DNA of 37,739 bases from Nitrospirae bacterium JdFR-86. GTDB lineage: Bacteria; Nitrospirota; Thermodesulfovibrionia; Thermodesulfovibrionales; JdFR-86. The DNA lies in NCBI GenBank assembly GCA_002011815.1, contig MTOV01000014.1, positions 1-37,739 of the forward strand, read 5' to 3'. The position numbers and the translations under genes are program-made. Below are positions 17,084 through 24,968 of the stretch, piece after piece. The notes under the pieces are model-generated. The model made no database searches. It saw only the letters and a program-made list of their open reading frames with translations, and was not told where the DNA came from. Position 1 is the stretch's first letter, and every line of letters starts with the position of its first letter.

Positions 17084-18153
17084 TCCTGCCGGCTGATTCT
17101 TGTCCCGTTATAAAAGCAGTGGATTTTCCTCGGGTTGACTGAAAGAGATATTCTGTCTCCTGCCTTTCCCTGAAAGTCAGACGGTGCTCTGGCTATAAGC
17201 CTTGCATCTCCGGATTTCAGATAAATGATGGTTTCAGAGCCGAGATGCTCGATGACCTCCAGATATCCCTGAATCGGACCGTCTCCGGGGTTGAGGGATT
17301 CAGGTCTTATGCCTATGGTAATCCGGGAGCCTGAATATTTCTTCAGTTCTTCTTCAGGGTCGAGTTCGATTGAAAACCTTTCTGACTGAAAGAGGGTTTT
17401 CCCTCCTTCTGTGATTAGTTTTCCTTCGATGAGGTTTATCTGCGGGCTTCCGATGAACGTTGCGGCAAAGAGGTTTAATGGTTTTTCGTATACTTCTTTT
17501 GGGGTGCCTATCTGCTGGATTTTGCCTCCTTCAAGGAGTATGATTTTTTCTCCGAGTGTCATTGCCTCTGTCTGGTCGTGTGTGACATAGAGCATTGTAG
17601 TGCCTAATTTCTGGTGCAGTTTTGCAAGCTCTACCCTCATTGAGCTTCGGAGTTTTGCATCAAGGTTTGAAAGAGGCTCGTCAAAGAGAAAGATCTTCGG
17701 ATTCCTTACGATTGCCCTTCCGATGGCAACCCTCTGTCTCTCACCGCCTGAAAGCTCAGCCGGCTTTCTATCCAGTAAACCTTCTATGTTCAGAAGCCTT
17801 GCGGCTTCTATGACTTTTTGTCTTGTTTTCTGTTTTGGGGTTTTCTTTATCGTAAGGGGAAAAGCCATGTTTTCATAGACGGTCATGTGTGGGTAAAGCG
17901 CATAGCTCTGAAAGACCATGGCAACGTCTCTTTCTTTTGGTGTGAGGGAGCTTACTTCTTTTTCGCCTATGAATATCTCGCCTTCATTCTGAAACTCAAG
18001 CCCTGCAATGAGCCTGAGGATGGTGCTTTTCCCGCACCCTGATGGACCAAGCAGGATGCAGAATTCACCTTCTTTGACCTCAAAGGATATGTTGTCTACT
18101 ACGGTGTTTGTGCCGAAGGATTTTTTCAGGTTTTTTACTCTTAATCCAGCCAT
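17080..18153 (-). CDS. Sugar ABC importer ATPase, MalK/UgpC family
   Basis: A 358-aa ABC ATPase. Walker A GPSGCGKS at 36-43, the CUT1-type VFQSYALYPHMTV Q-loop, signature LSGGERQ at 134-140 and FDEPLSNLDAKLR are intact. Residues about 240-358 form the TOBE/regulatory domain of MalK, UgpC and MsmK proteins, with GIRPESLN as its hallmark. I begin at ATG 18,153 with AAAGGGA just upstream, two bases past the permease stop; an upstream in-frame start would overlap that gene by about 115 bases. It powers the importer encoded by the next three genes. Confidence 0.93.
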   Translation of the reverse strand: MAGLRVKNLKKSFGTNTVVDNISFEVKEGEFCILLGPSGCGKSTILRLIAGLEFQNEGEIFIGEKEVSSLTPKERDVAMVFQSYALYPHMTVYENMAFPLTIKKTPKQKTRQKVIEAARLLNIEGLLDRKPAELSGGERQRVAIGRAIVRNPKIFLFDEPLSNLDAKLRSSMRVELAKLHQKLGTTMLYVTHDQTEAMTLGEKIILLEGGKIQQIGTPKEVYEKPLNLFAATFIGSPQINLIEGKLITEGGKTLFQSERFSIELDPEEELKKYSGSRITIGIRPESLNPGDGPIQGYLEVIEHLGSETIIYLKSGDARLIARAPSDFQGKAGDRISLSVNPRKIHCFYNGTRISRQD

Positions 18154-18155
18154 GC

Positions 18156-18968
18156 CTATCCCTTTATTGCTCCTGCCGATAGCCCTCTTACGATTCTCCT
18201 CTGAAACAGAAGCACAAGAAGCACAAGAGGTATCGTAGCCACTGTAGAGGCAGCGGCAATCTCTCCCCACGGCAGTGTGTATTGTCCCTGAAAAAGCGCA
18301 ATTCCCACCGGAAGGGTCTGGAATTCCTGCTGGGTCATAATCAGGAGTGCAAAAAAGAACTCATTCCATGCATAGATGAACACGAGTATTGCTGCTGTAA
18401 AGACTCCTGGTGCAGCAAGCGGAACCATTATCTTAAAAAGGGTCTGCGTGTGACTGCATCCGTCGATTTTTGCCGAGTCTTCAAGCTCCGAGGGCAGTTC
18501 CTTAAAGAAGCTTGCCATTATCCAGACCCCAAGTGGAAGCGTAAGGGTTACATAGGGGAGTATAAGCCCCTGATAGCTGTTCAGCCAGCCGAGTGACTGA
18601 AGTATCCTCCAGACCGGTCCTGCTATGGATATCTGCGGAAACATCGAGACCATCAAAAGCGCACCCATAATCAGCCCTTTGTATTTCAATCTGAGGCGAG
18701 CCACTGCATACCCTGTGAAAATAGAGATTGATATGGTGATGACTGTCACAGAGCCTGCGACTATTATACTGTTTTTTACGTAATGCAGAAGGTTGTAGTT
18801 TTCTATGCTTGAGCGGTAGAAATGAAGCGTGCCCGACGGCAAAAGCACAGGCGGTATCGCAGTGACCTCTATCTCTGTCTTAAGCGATGTGTCCACAAAC
18901 CAGAGAAACGGTAAAAGACTAAAGAATATTACAAGTGTTGTAACTATATAGAAAGCTAGTCTGTTCAT
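18156..18968 (-). CDS. Sugar ABC importer permease, MalG-like
   Basis: A 270-aa inner-membrane permease with six hydrophobic segments. The coupling (EAA) loop is ELEDSAKIDGCSHTQTLFKI followed by VPLAAPG, typical of the second permease of CUT1 importers. The N-terminal LLPFLWFVDTSLKTEIEV stretch is also characteristic of MalG-type proteins. It overlaps the MalF-like gene by four bases. Substrate is unassigned: no glycosidase or sugar kinase lies next to the operon. Confidence 0.92.
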   Translation of the reverse strand: MNRLAFYIVTTLVIFFSLLPFLWFVDTSLKTEIEVTAIPPVLLPSGTLHFYRSSIENYNLLHYVKNSIIVAGSVTVITISISIFTGYAVARLRLKYKGLIMGALLMVSMFPQISIAGPVWRILQSLGWLNSYQGLILPYVTLTLPLGVWIMASFFKELPSELEDSAKIDGCSHTQTLFKIMVPLAAPGVFTAAILVFIYAWNEFFFALLIMTQQEFQTLPVGIALFQGQYTLPWGEIAAASTVATIPLVLLVLLFQRRIVRGLSAGAIKG

Positions 18969-19864
18969 GCTGTCTCCTTGAAGAGTTTTGTCCCTATGAA
19001 CCTGATATAAAGCATGGCGACTGCGAATGAAATCAGAAATACGAGCACAGAGATCGTAGAGCCGTAGCCCATAAGCCCTTCGGTGAATATCTTTTTATAG
19101 CCGTAGAACTGAAGCACATTGGTCGAGTCAGCCGGACCTCCCTGCGTCATTACGAACACGAGGTCAAACACCCTGAAGGCATCCATCGTTCTGAAAAGAA
19201 GTGCCACAAGCAGTGCAGGCTTAAGGAGCGGAAGGGTGATTTTTCTGAACTGCTGCCATGCACTTGCCCCGTCTATCCTTGCTGCTTCATAAAGCTCATC
19301 AGGTATGGTCTGTAGCCCTGCAAGTATAAGAAGCGCTGCAAAACACGATGTCTTCCACACATCAGTGATGATTATCGCCAAGAATGCAAAGACCGGCTCT
19401 GCAAGCCATGCCTTGTAGCTTGATACATCAGTGCCGAACAGAATGAAATTAAAGAGTCCGTATTTGTCATTGAAGATAAACCTCCACATCTGCGAGGACA
19501 CTACAGTCGGTATCGCCCACGGAATAAGCACAGCAGCCCTTACAAACCCTCTTCCTTTAAACTGCCTGTTTATGACAAGTGCAATGACCAGTCCGAAAAG
19601 AAGTTCAAAAAAAGTGGATATGAATACGAAGAGGAAGGTGTTGATTAGGGAGTGCATTGCAACTTTGTCATGAAGCAAAGCCCTGTAGTTTTCAAGCCCT
19701 ACAAAAGGCTGTCCTATCTCCGGAAGACTAAGTATTATCCTGTGCAGGCTCAGATAAAAAGAATATCCGATGGGATAAAATGCAAATACCGTAATGAACA
19801 GGATACAGGGTATTATTAAGACAGCGGCGAATATTCTTTCTCTTTTAATCAGAGGCAGGCTCAT
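18965..19864 (-). CDS. Sugar ABC importer permease, MalF/UgpA-like
   Basis: A 299-aa inner-membrane permease with six hydrophobic segments. The EAA loop is ELYEAARIDGASAWQQFRKI followed by TLPLLKP. The protein begins with an ILIPCILFITVFAFYPIGYSFYLS-type first helix (longer than one motif; key features are the FYPI turn and following LS pair), normal for UgpA/MalF relatives without the long MalF periplasmic loop. Its start overlaps the binding-protein stop and its end overlaps the MalG-like start, four bases each, so the operon is translationally coupled. Confidence 0.92.
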   Translation of the reverse strand: MSLPLIKRERIFAAVLIIPCILFITVFAFYPIGYSFYLSLHRIILSLPEIGQPFVGLENYRALLHDKVAMHSLINTFLFVFISTFFELLFGLVIALVINRQFKGRGFVRAAVLIPWAIPTVVSSQMWRFIFNDKYGLFNFILFGTDVSSYKAWLAEPVFAFLAIIITDVWKTSCFAALLILAGLQTIPDELYEAARIDGASAWQQFRKITLPLLKPALLVALLFRTMDAFRVFDLVFVMTQGGPADSTNVLQFYGYKKIFTEGLMGYGSTISVLVFLISFAVAMLYIRFIGTKLFKETA

Positions 19865-21189
19865 CTGGCTAATTCAAGGAGCTTGTCTATCTCCTGTGCA
19901 GCGGTCTTTGCCTTGGCTTTGATGTCAGAGTCCGGCTTTGATATGACTGTGCTGAAATAGCGCTGAAGAACATTTGAGACAGAGGGGTAAAGCGGGCTTC
20001 GTGGTCTTGGATAAGCGGTCAGAAACACATCTTTCATATCAGAGAAATGAGGGTTTGCACGGATGATTTCAGCGTCTTGATACAGTGCTTTTCTGGTTGG
20101 TGCGCGACCTGCCTTAAGTGCAAGGAGCTTCTGGATTCTTTCGCTTGTAAGGAACTTTACAAACCGCCATGCGGCTTGCTTGTTTTCAGAGTAGGAGCTT
20201 ATTCCGACCTGCCAGCCTCCTAAAGTTGAGTAGCTTTTTCCTCCGGGGAAGTGCGGAAGCTTTGTAATGCCCACCTTGCCGGCAATGGTTGAGCGTTTCG
20301 GGTCGTTTGAGACCTCCCATGCGTAGGGCCAGTTTCTGTGAAAGACTGCCTTGCCCTGTATGAACAGGTCAAGGGATTCAGGCTCCTGATATGTGAGCAC
20401 ACCGCGTGGTGCGATTTTTCCGATGATATTGTCACGAACGAATTTTACGGCTTCGATGGCTGGTTTTTCTGCAAGTCGGGTTTTTCCTGTCTCAGGGTCG
20501 AGGATTTTTCCGTTGTTACTCAGGATGTATTCCATCATATCGCATACAAGTCCTTCGTATTGTTTGAACTGTCCTGAGAAGCCGTAAATCTCCGTGCCTT
20601 TTTTCGCCTCTTCCGAGACTATGATTTCTGCCTGTCTGACCATTTCCTGCCATGTCCTCGGCGGGTTGAATCCGTATTTTTCAAGCAGGTCTTTCCTGTA
20701 ATAAAGCACACCGCTGTCTATAAAAAGCGGCACACCGTAGATCTTGCCTTTATAGGTGTTTGCCAGTATCGTGCCTTCGAGGAATTTTTCCTGCTCGGCC
20801 GGTGGGAAGAACTCATCAAGGGGCATTGCCCAGCCGGAGGCGGCAAACTCAGGCGGCCAGATTACATCCATTAAAAAGACGTCAACATCCTTGCTTTTGT
20901 TCTTGAGCTTTTGCGTAAGCAGGTCGTGAAAGGCAGTGGAAGAATGGGGCCCGACTTCTCTGATGAGTTTGATGTCCGGGTTTTCGGTCTCGAAGATTCT
21001 GTATATTTCTTCCCATGCCTCTGGCACGTTAGGTTTCCATGTAACGAAGCGGATGGTGGTTTTCCCGGCTTCTTCTTTTTTGGCGCAGGCTGCTGTAAAG
21101 AGCAATATAAATATAAGGATAAATCCGGTAAGCGCTCTAAATATTAGATGAATGGTGTTTTTTCCTGCATCTGGAGATAGGCTGTTCAT
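19861..21189 (-). CDS. Sugar ABC importer substrate-binding lipoprotein
   Basis: A 442-aa extracytoplasmic binding protein of the MalE-like family 1. A lipobox LFTAAC places the lipidated cysteine at C35 after a hydrophobic signal (about 15-34). The mature part has the family marks: IRFVTWKPN strand, DVFLMDVIWPPEFAASGW, KIYGVPLFIDSGVLYYRKDLL, and KSYSTLGGWQVGIS. Ligand class is probably a di- or oligosaccharide such as trehalose or maltose (inferred from resemblance to ThuE-like proteins), not proven. GGAGG is 7 bases before the ATG. First gene of the four-gene importer operon. Confidence 0.92.
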   Translation of the reverse strand: MNSLSPDAGKNTIHLIFRALTGFILIFILLFTAACAKKEEAGKTTIRFVTWKPNVPEAWEEIYRIFETENPDIKLIREVGPHSSTAFHDLLTQKLKNKSKDVDVFLMDVIWPPEFAASGWAMPLDEFFPPAEQEKFLEGTILANTYKGKIYGVPLFIDSGVLYYRKDLLEKYGFNPPRTWQEMVRQAEIIVSEEAKKGTEIYGFSGQFKQYEGLVCDMMEYILSNNGKILDPETGKTRLAEKPAIEAVKFVRDNIIGKIAPRGVLTYQEPESLDLFIQGKAVFHRNWPYAWEVSNDPKRSTIAGKVGITKLPHFPGGKSYSTLGGWQVGISSYSENKQAAWRFVKFLTSERIQKLLALKAGRAPTRKALYQDAEIIRANPHFSDMKDVFLTAYPRPRSPLYPSVSNVLQRYFSTVISKPDSDIKAKAKTAAQEIDKLLELAR

Positions 21190-21333
21190 TTATTGCCTCC
21201 GTTTTAATCAGGGTTTGGATATGATAACAAAAATAATCCTATCACAAAAACAGTATTTATCGTTGGTGTATTATTTTTGGCACTGACGGGTTAAAGGTTT
21301 TTTTAAGGACTGTGTGGCAGACATATAAATGGA

Positions 21334-21666
21334 TTATTCGTTTTCCCTTATGGAAAAGAGCTGCCCTTGTATTAATTCGCTGCGGCAAGCAGGGCACTTG
21401 CCGGGTTTTTTGAGGCGTTGTCTTTTTTTGAATATAAACCCGCATTTTCTGCATTGAGCAGGTGTAACTGCAAGGTGGTGGTCTTTTTTGTTCATCGTCT
21501 TCTGGATGTGCTCAAGGTGGGCATATGTTTCTTTCTCTGAAATCCCGACCTCTACGGATATCTCCTTGGATGAAAGAGCCCGGTTCATAAGGGCGGAGAT
21601 TATCCTCCGCCGCAGGGTTTCATGTCTTTCAGCAGGTATAGACGGCTCTCTGGATTTCGTTTTCAA
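21334..21666 (-). CDS. HTH plus Zn-ribbon transcriptional regulator
   Basis: A 110-aa DNA-binding protein. Residues about 13-58 form an ArsR-like winged helix (RIISALMNRALSSKEISVEV, then KETYAHLEHIQKT), and C72, C75, C91 and C94 (CRKCGF...CPACRS) form a C-terminal zinc ribbon. This matches a known family of small predicted regulators with an HTH fused to a zinc ribbon. The start is TTG at 21,666, preceded by AAAGGAG at good spacing. It lies upstream of the importer operon on the same strand, but regulation of that operon is only a guess. Noncoding sequence of about 140 bp separates it from the importer. Confidence 0.85.
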   Translation of the reverse strand: MKTKSREPSIPAERHETLRRRIISALMNRALSSKEISVEVGISEKETYAHLEHIQKTMNKKDHHLAVTPAQCRKCGFIFKKRQRLKKPGKCPACRSELIQGQLFSIRENE

Positions 21667-21758
21667 GCTTTCTCCTTTGGAGGATATTATATATTGGTAA
21701 GAGTAAAAAGTGTCTTGTCTTGTTCACATCCCTTCAAGCGGACCTTTTCCTGGGGCTT

Positions 21759-21789
21759 TTGAAAAACTCTGGAACAAATACGATAGAAT
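21759..21789 (+). promoter_or_regulatory. Probable tRNA-Leu promoter
   Basis: TTGAAA and TAGAAT stand 19 bases apart, with the tRNA 5' end 18 bases downstream. The spacing is long, so confidence is limited, but the position suits a tRNA promoter. Confidence 0.35.
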
Positions 21790-21807
21790 CCTTTAAAATC
21801 AAACATA

Positions 21808-21847
21808 GCGAGAGTGGCGGAACTGGCAGACGCGCTGGACTTAGGAT
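21808..21847 (+). pseudogene. tRNA-Leu(UAG) fragment, 5' half only
   Basis: The 40 bases start with acceptor strand GCGAGAG, continue through a normal D arm (TGGCGGAACTGGCAGACGCG) and the anticodon stem CTGGA with loop CTTAGGA, then stop matching after one T. Bases expected next (CCAG to close the stem, long variable arm, T arm GGTTCGAATCC-like, 3' acceptor CTCTCGC) are absent here, and I found no 3' half in the following 500 bases. The break at the anticodon loop is a typical recombination point of tyrosine integrases. The product cannot fold as a tRNA unless a distant 3' half is joined. Confidence 0.75.
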
Positions 21848-21975
21848 TTAAAATTTTAAGAATTTTCTAAAGAGGCTTAAGGCCTGGCTTTCCCCTCTAA
21901 AGCCTTGTCTATCAAGGGTTTGAGCGATTTTTATCGTTTCTATCTGTTTGGACAGATTCCACTGTTTTCGATAGA

Positions 21976-22007
21976 TTTTATCACAATTTTATCACAGTTT
22001 TATCACA
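21976..22007. repeat. Three TTTTATCACA repeats with 11-bp period
   Basis: TTTTATCACA occurs at 21,976-21,985, 21,987-21,996 and 21,998-22,007, each separated by one base. The 11-bp period puts all copies on one face of the helix, as for cooperative protein sites. Being next to a tRNA-borne junction, integrase arm-type sites are one option; an operator for the operon 350 bases downstream is another. Confidence 0.6.
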
Positions 22008-22318
22008 CCTGATTACTCTTGCCGGCAGTTCTATTAAATGGCTCCATTCAAAATCTTAGCCGTTTCTGGTGGTGGGTAGAATAATCACAATGCATACCCA
22101 ATGCTTGATAAGCTAAGCCTGCTGAGGAGGTTTAGTTTTATTGATTTTAAAGGTAAAATTACTGTTTTGTTCTTTCTGCTACATACAATTTTGCTACGGT
22201 AGGGACGGTTGCTTAAATCAATAAAGAACTGAAGCCTTAACCGTTTGGGGAGACTATTGGATAAAAACTTGTTATAATTTATCGCCGTAAGCTCTACGCC
22301 GGAGATTACTTGCAGTCT

Positions 22319-22346
22319 CTTAGGGCTTGGGGGAGACCTAAGGAGG
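22319..22346 (+). promoter_or_regulatory. Hairpin overlapping the Shine-Dalgarno of the defence operon
   Basis: CTTAGG (22,319-22,324) can pair with CCTAAG (22,337-22,342), and outer bases CTC and GAG may extend the stem past a bulge. The right arm includes the first bases of the strong ribosome site AAGGAGG (22,340-22,346), 6 bases before the ATG. Folding would hide the site, suggesting translational damping. Energy not computed. Confidence 0.35.
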
Positions 22347-22352
22347 GTTTTT

Positions 22353-24968
22353 ATGAGCTTCTCTCAGATACTTAGACCCAGACCAGATGTTCTATCAGAT
22401 GAAGGTATAGACGGAATTATTGACCTTGCAAACCTTGACGACCCCAAGGGTAAAAAGCTTGAAGCAAACCCTAAACGGTTCTTTTCTTTAACTTATCCCA
22501 CCGCAGATGTCCGCCGGGTTATTCAGAAGCTGTCCGACAGATTCTCAGGGCGTAAAGATACACCGGGGTTATTCCTTTTTGAGGGTCTGAAAGGAAGTGG
22601 AAAATCTCACCTACTTCTTATGATTTATCACCTGTTCAGGAATTATAAGGTAGCCAGGGAATGGCTTGATGCCCATAAAATGTATTGTGAACTTCCAGAG
22701 GATACAGTAATTGTTGTAAATAAATTTACAGACCTACCTCTTTACTCTATCTGGGATTTCATCTTCGAGAAATTGACAAACCACCGCCCTGAGAAAAGCG
22801 TTGTCCAGCCAGGACTAAAAGATGTCGAAAAAGTTCTAGGAGACAAAAGACTGGTTCTCATACTGGATGAGCTGGAGCAGGGTATTCGTGTAATAAGTGA
22901 CCCGTCACTAAGACAACAGAATATAGCATTCCTTCAGATGCTTTCGGAATGGGCAAACCGTTCTGATAAAGTTACAGTATTTGCAAGTATTTATAGTAGT
23001 CAGGAAGAACCAGGAAGTACTCTTAAAAGGGTTCCAAGTTGCCGTGTTCAATTTGCATATTCAGCGGATAAGGCAAAGGTAGTGCTTCATAGACTTTTTG
23101 AAAACTACCTTGATTCCAGCTATGATGCTTATGCTTCGACCATTGATAGTTACCTGAATACATGGCGTCGCCACCAGCTTTCCTCGCCTGAAGAATACAG
23201 GTCAGAGATGCTTCTTACATATCCATTTTTACCGGAAGTCCTTGAGTTGATTCTTGAAAGAGTGCCTGCACGAGGAGGCTTCCAGAGTGTCCGCGGGGCA
23301 CTGGGATTTCTAGCAAATATGGTTAGATTAACCCATGACAAAGCCGATTTAATCACTGCAGCCCATGCTGACCTTTATGACAGGGAAGTAGTGGCAAGAC
23401 TTTCAGACCTTGACCCAAGCGGAGATTTGATTTCAAAGGCGCGTGGAAATCTCGATGAATTAAAAGGTCAGCCGCTGGTGTCCGAGATTGCCGCTACTGT
23501 GATGCTTTATACGCTTACAGGTTCCGGTCGTAGTTTGGGGGCTACTCGAGAAGAATTAATACGACACGTCCTGAACCCTAAAGTAGATATAAATGACTTT
23601 GAAAGGACACTTCTTGCCCTGCAGAAATATGCATCAAATTTCTGGGTACAGGAAGGCAGATACTACTTTGATCTTGAGGAAAATCCTGACTCAAAGGTCG
23701 AATTCCATTCTTTGCGTATTGACCGCAGTAAAGCACAGAGTCTTCTCCACAATCTCTGGCTGGATGAGATTTTCAGGGAACCCAATTGCGTTATCTACCA
23801 AGGTGAGGAAGAGACAAAGGGTGCACTGGACGAACTTGAAAAGAACCGTCTACGATATATCCTTTCCCCTCGTAAGTTGAGCCAGGAAGAACGCCATGCA
23901 CTTTTTCACGGCGTTCCTATGCGAAATCAGGTTATTCTGCTTGAACCAAAGGACCCGAATTTCAATCTCGATGCTCATAAAGACCTTCTAAAATGGGCTC
24001 AGAGACAGCTTGCCGCGCAGGAGCTTGCAACAAATACAAGAGATTCAAGCCGGAAGGCTGAATATGAAAGAATTTCACGGGAAGACAAACATCACTCTAT
24101 TGATACAATCAGGCGGGCAGGACTTGTTTTTATCCTGTGGGAACATTATGGGAACACAGCAAGCGAAGACCAAATAGAGGAAGAAGCCATCCCTGGTACT
24201 ACAAGAGAAGACGTGCTCAACTATCTTTCTCAACAACTTTTTCCCACCCAGCTGTTTGAAGAGCACCTCTTGTCCCGTTTAAGCGACATTCTTAATCTCA
24301 CTGTGAAAGACATAGATAGACAATATCGTTCAATACTTGGTTTCCCTGTCCCAACAACCATAAGGGCAGTCAGTCAGGCACTTAGAGAATTATGCCGAAA
24401 CAGGCAGCTCAGCATAAAACACCCGAGAGGAAATTTTTGTGGGGAAAACCCGAGTCTTACGGAGACAGAATTTTTCGAGGCTACCGTAGGAGAACCTTTT
24501 GAGACGCCTGCGGTTCACCCTCAAATGTCAATCCCCATCGGTGAGAAAGAAAAAACACCAACTCCTGAACATATGCAAGAGGGCATTACCACGGTTATAT
24601 CTCCACCTCCAGTTACTGCAAGAAGGCAGGAAATCAGCATTCTGCCCCAAGAAAGTAGTGGGGCGCTAAGGCAAGCCGTGGCTCTCAGACTTCAGGAATT
24701 CCCTGATGCAAGGGTAACGCGTATTCGAGCTACTATATTTTTAGAAAAGAATACGAGTGATCTCAGCACCCTACCTGCTACAATCAGAGGCAATCTCAGC
24801 GGGCAGGGGTTAGTTACCACAGAGACCACTATTACCAAAGAAGGTGAGTTCACTAAAGGAGAGGTGGAGACAATTATCGAGTCTCTTCCAGTTCTACCTG
24901 ATGCAAATTATGGGGCAAGGTTAGATCTTTTGATTCCGACCACTGAAGAGGAAAAGAAAAATGAGTAA
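22353..24968 (+). CDS. DUF499-like AAA ATPase of a PglZ-linked defence system
   Basis: An 871-aa P-loop ATPase. Near the N-terminus LRPRPDV and RFFSLTYPTADVRRVIQKL resemble the start of anti-phage-associated DUF499 proteins. Walker A is GLKGSGKS (78-85) and Walker B LVLILDE (167-173), followed by ASIYSSQEEPG as a sensor-like strand. The middle is helical with winged-helix-like segments; about 725-765 is a proline-rich linker and the last 100 residues a separate small domain. DUF499, BrxC and PglY ATPases are thought to play equivalent roles beside PglZ; this one is shorter than BrxC (about 1,200 aa). It overlaps the PglZ gene by 8 bases, so the two are coupled. First gene of the cluster. Confidence 0.8.
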   Translation: MSFSQILRPRPDVLSDEGIDGIIDLANLDDPKGKKLEANPKRFFSLTYPTADVRRVIQKLSDRFSGRKDTPGLFLFEGLKGSGKSHLLLMIYHLFRNYKVAREWLDAHKMYCELPEDTVIVVNKFTDLPLYSIWDFIFEKLTNHRPEKSVVQPGLKDVEKVLGDKRLVLILDELEQGIRVISDPSLRQQNIAFLQMLSEWANRSDKVTVFASIYSSQEEPGSTLKRVPSCRVQFAYSADKAKVVLHRLFENYLDSSYDAYASTIDSYLNTWRRHQLSSPEEYRSEMLLTYPFLPEVLELILERVPARGGFQSVRGALGFLANMVRLTHDKADLITAAHADLYDREVVARLSDLDPSGDLISKARGNLDELKGQPLVSEIAATVMLYTLTGSGRSLGATREELIRHVLNPKVDINDFERTLLALQKYASNFWVQEGRYYFDLEENPDSKVEFHSLRIDRSKAQSLLHNLWLDEIFREPNCVIYQGEEETKGALDELEKNRLRYILSPRKLSQEERHALFHGVPMRNQVILLEPKDPNFNLDAHKDLLKWAQRQLAAQELATNTRDSSRKAEYERISREDKHHSIDTIRRAGLVFILWEHYGNTASEDQIEEEAIPGTTREDVLNYLSQQLFPTQLFEEHLLSRLSDILNLTVKDIDRQYRSILGFPVPTTIRAVSQALRELCRNRQLSIKHPRGNFCGENPSLTETEFFEATVGEPFETPAVHPQMSIPIGEKEKTPTPEHMQEGITTVISPPPVTARRQEISILPQESSGALRQAVALRLQEFPDARVTRIRATIFLEKNTSDLSTLPATIRGNLSGQGLVTTETTITKEGEFTKGEVETIIESLPVLPDANYGARLDLLIPTTEEEKKNE

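Larger units (their letters stand above)
21848..22352. other. Noncoding island boundary region
   Basis: About 500 bases between the tRNA fragment and the defence operon with no gene I can support. It holds a perfect small hairpin ATCTGT-TTGG-ACAGAT (21,942-21,957), three phased direct repeats (21,976-22,007), and the leader hairpin before the first operon gene. TATAAT at 22,272-22,277 could be a -10 element, but no good -35 stands at the right distance. No integrase gene remains. Confidence 0.6.

Noticed and set aside
21841-22020. Group I or other intron splitting the tRNA-Leu anticodon
   Set aside because: No 3' tRNA half appears in the next 500 bases and no intron core is recognisable; a recombination break fits better.
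22129-22225. Tiny open frame after GAGGAGG near 22,120
   Set aside because: It would need a TTG or ATT start at poor spacing and code about 26 residues rich in C and F; no reason to believe it.
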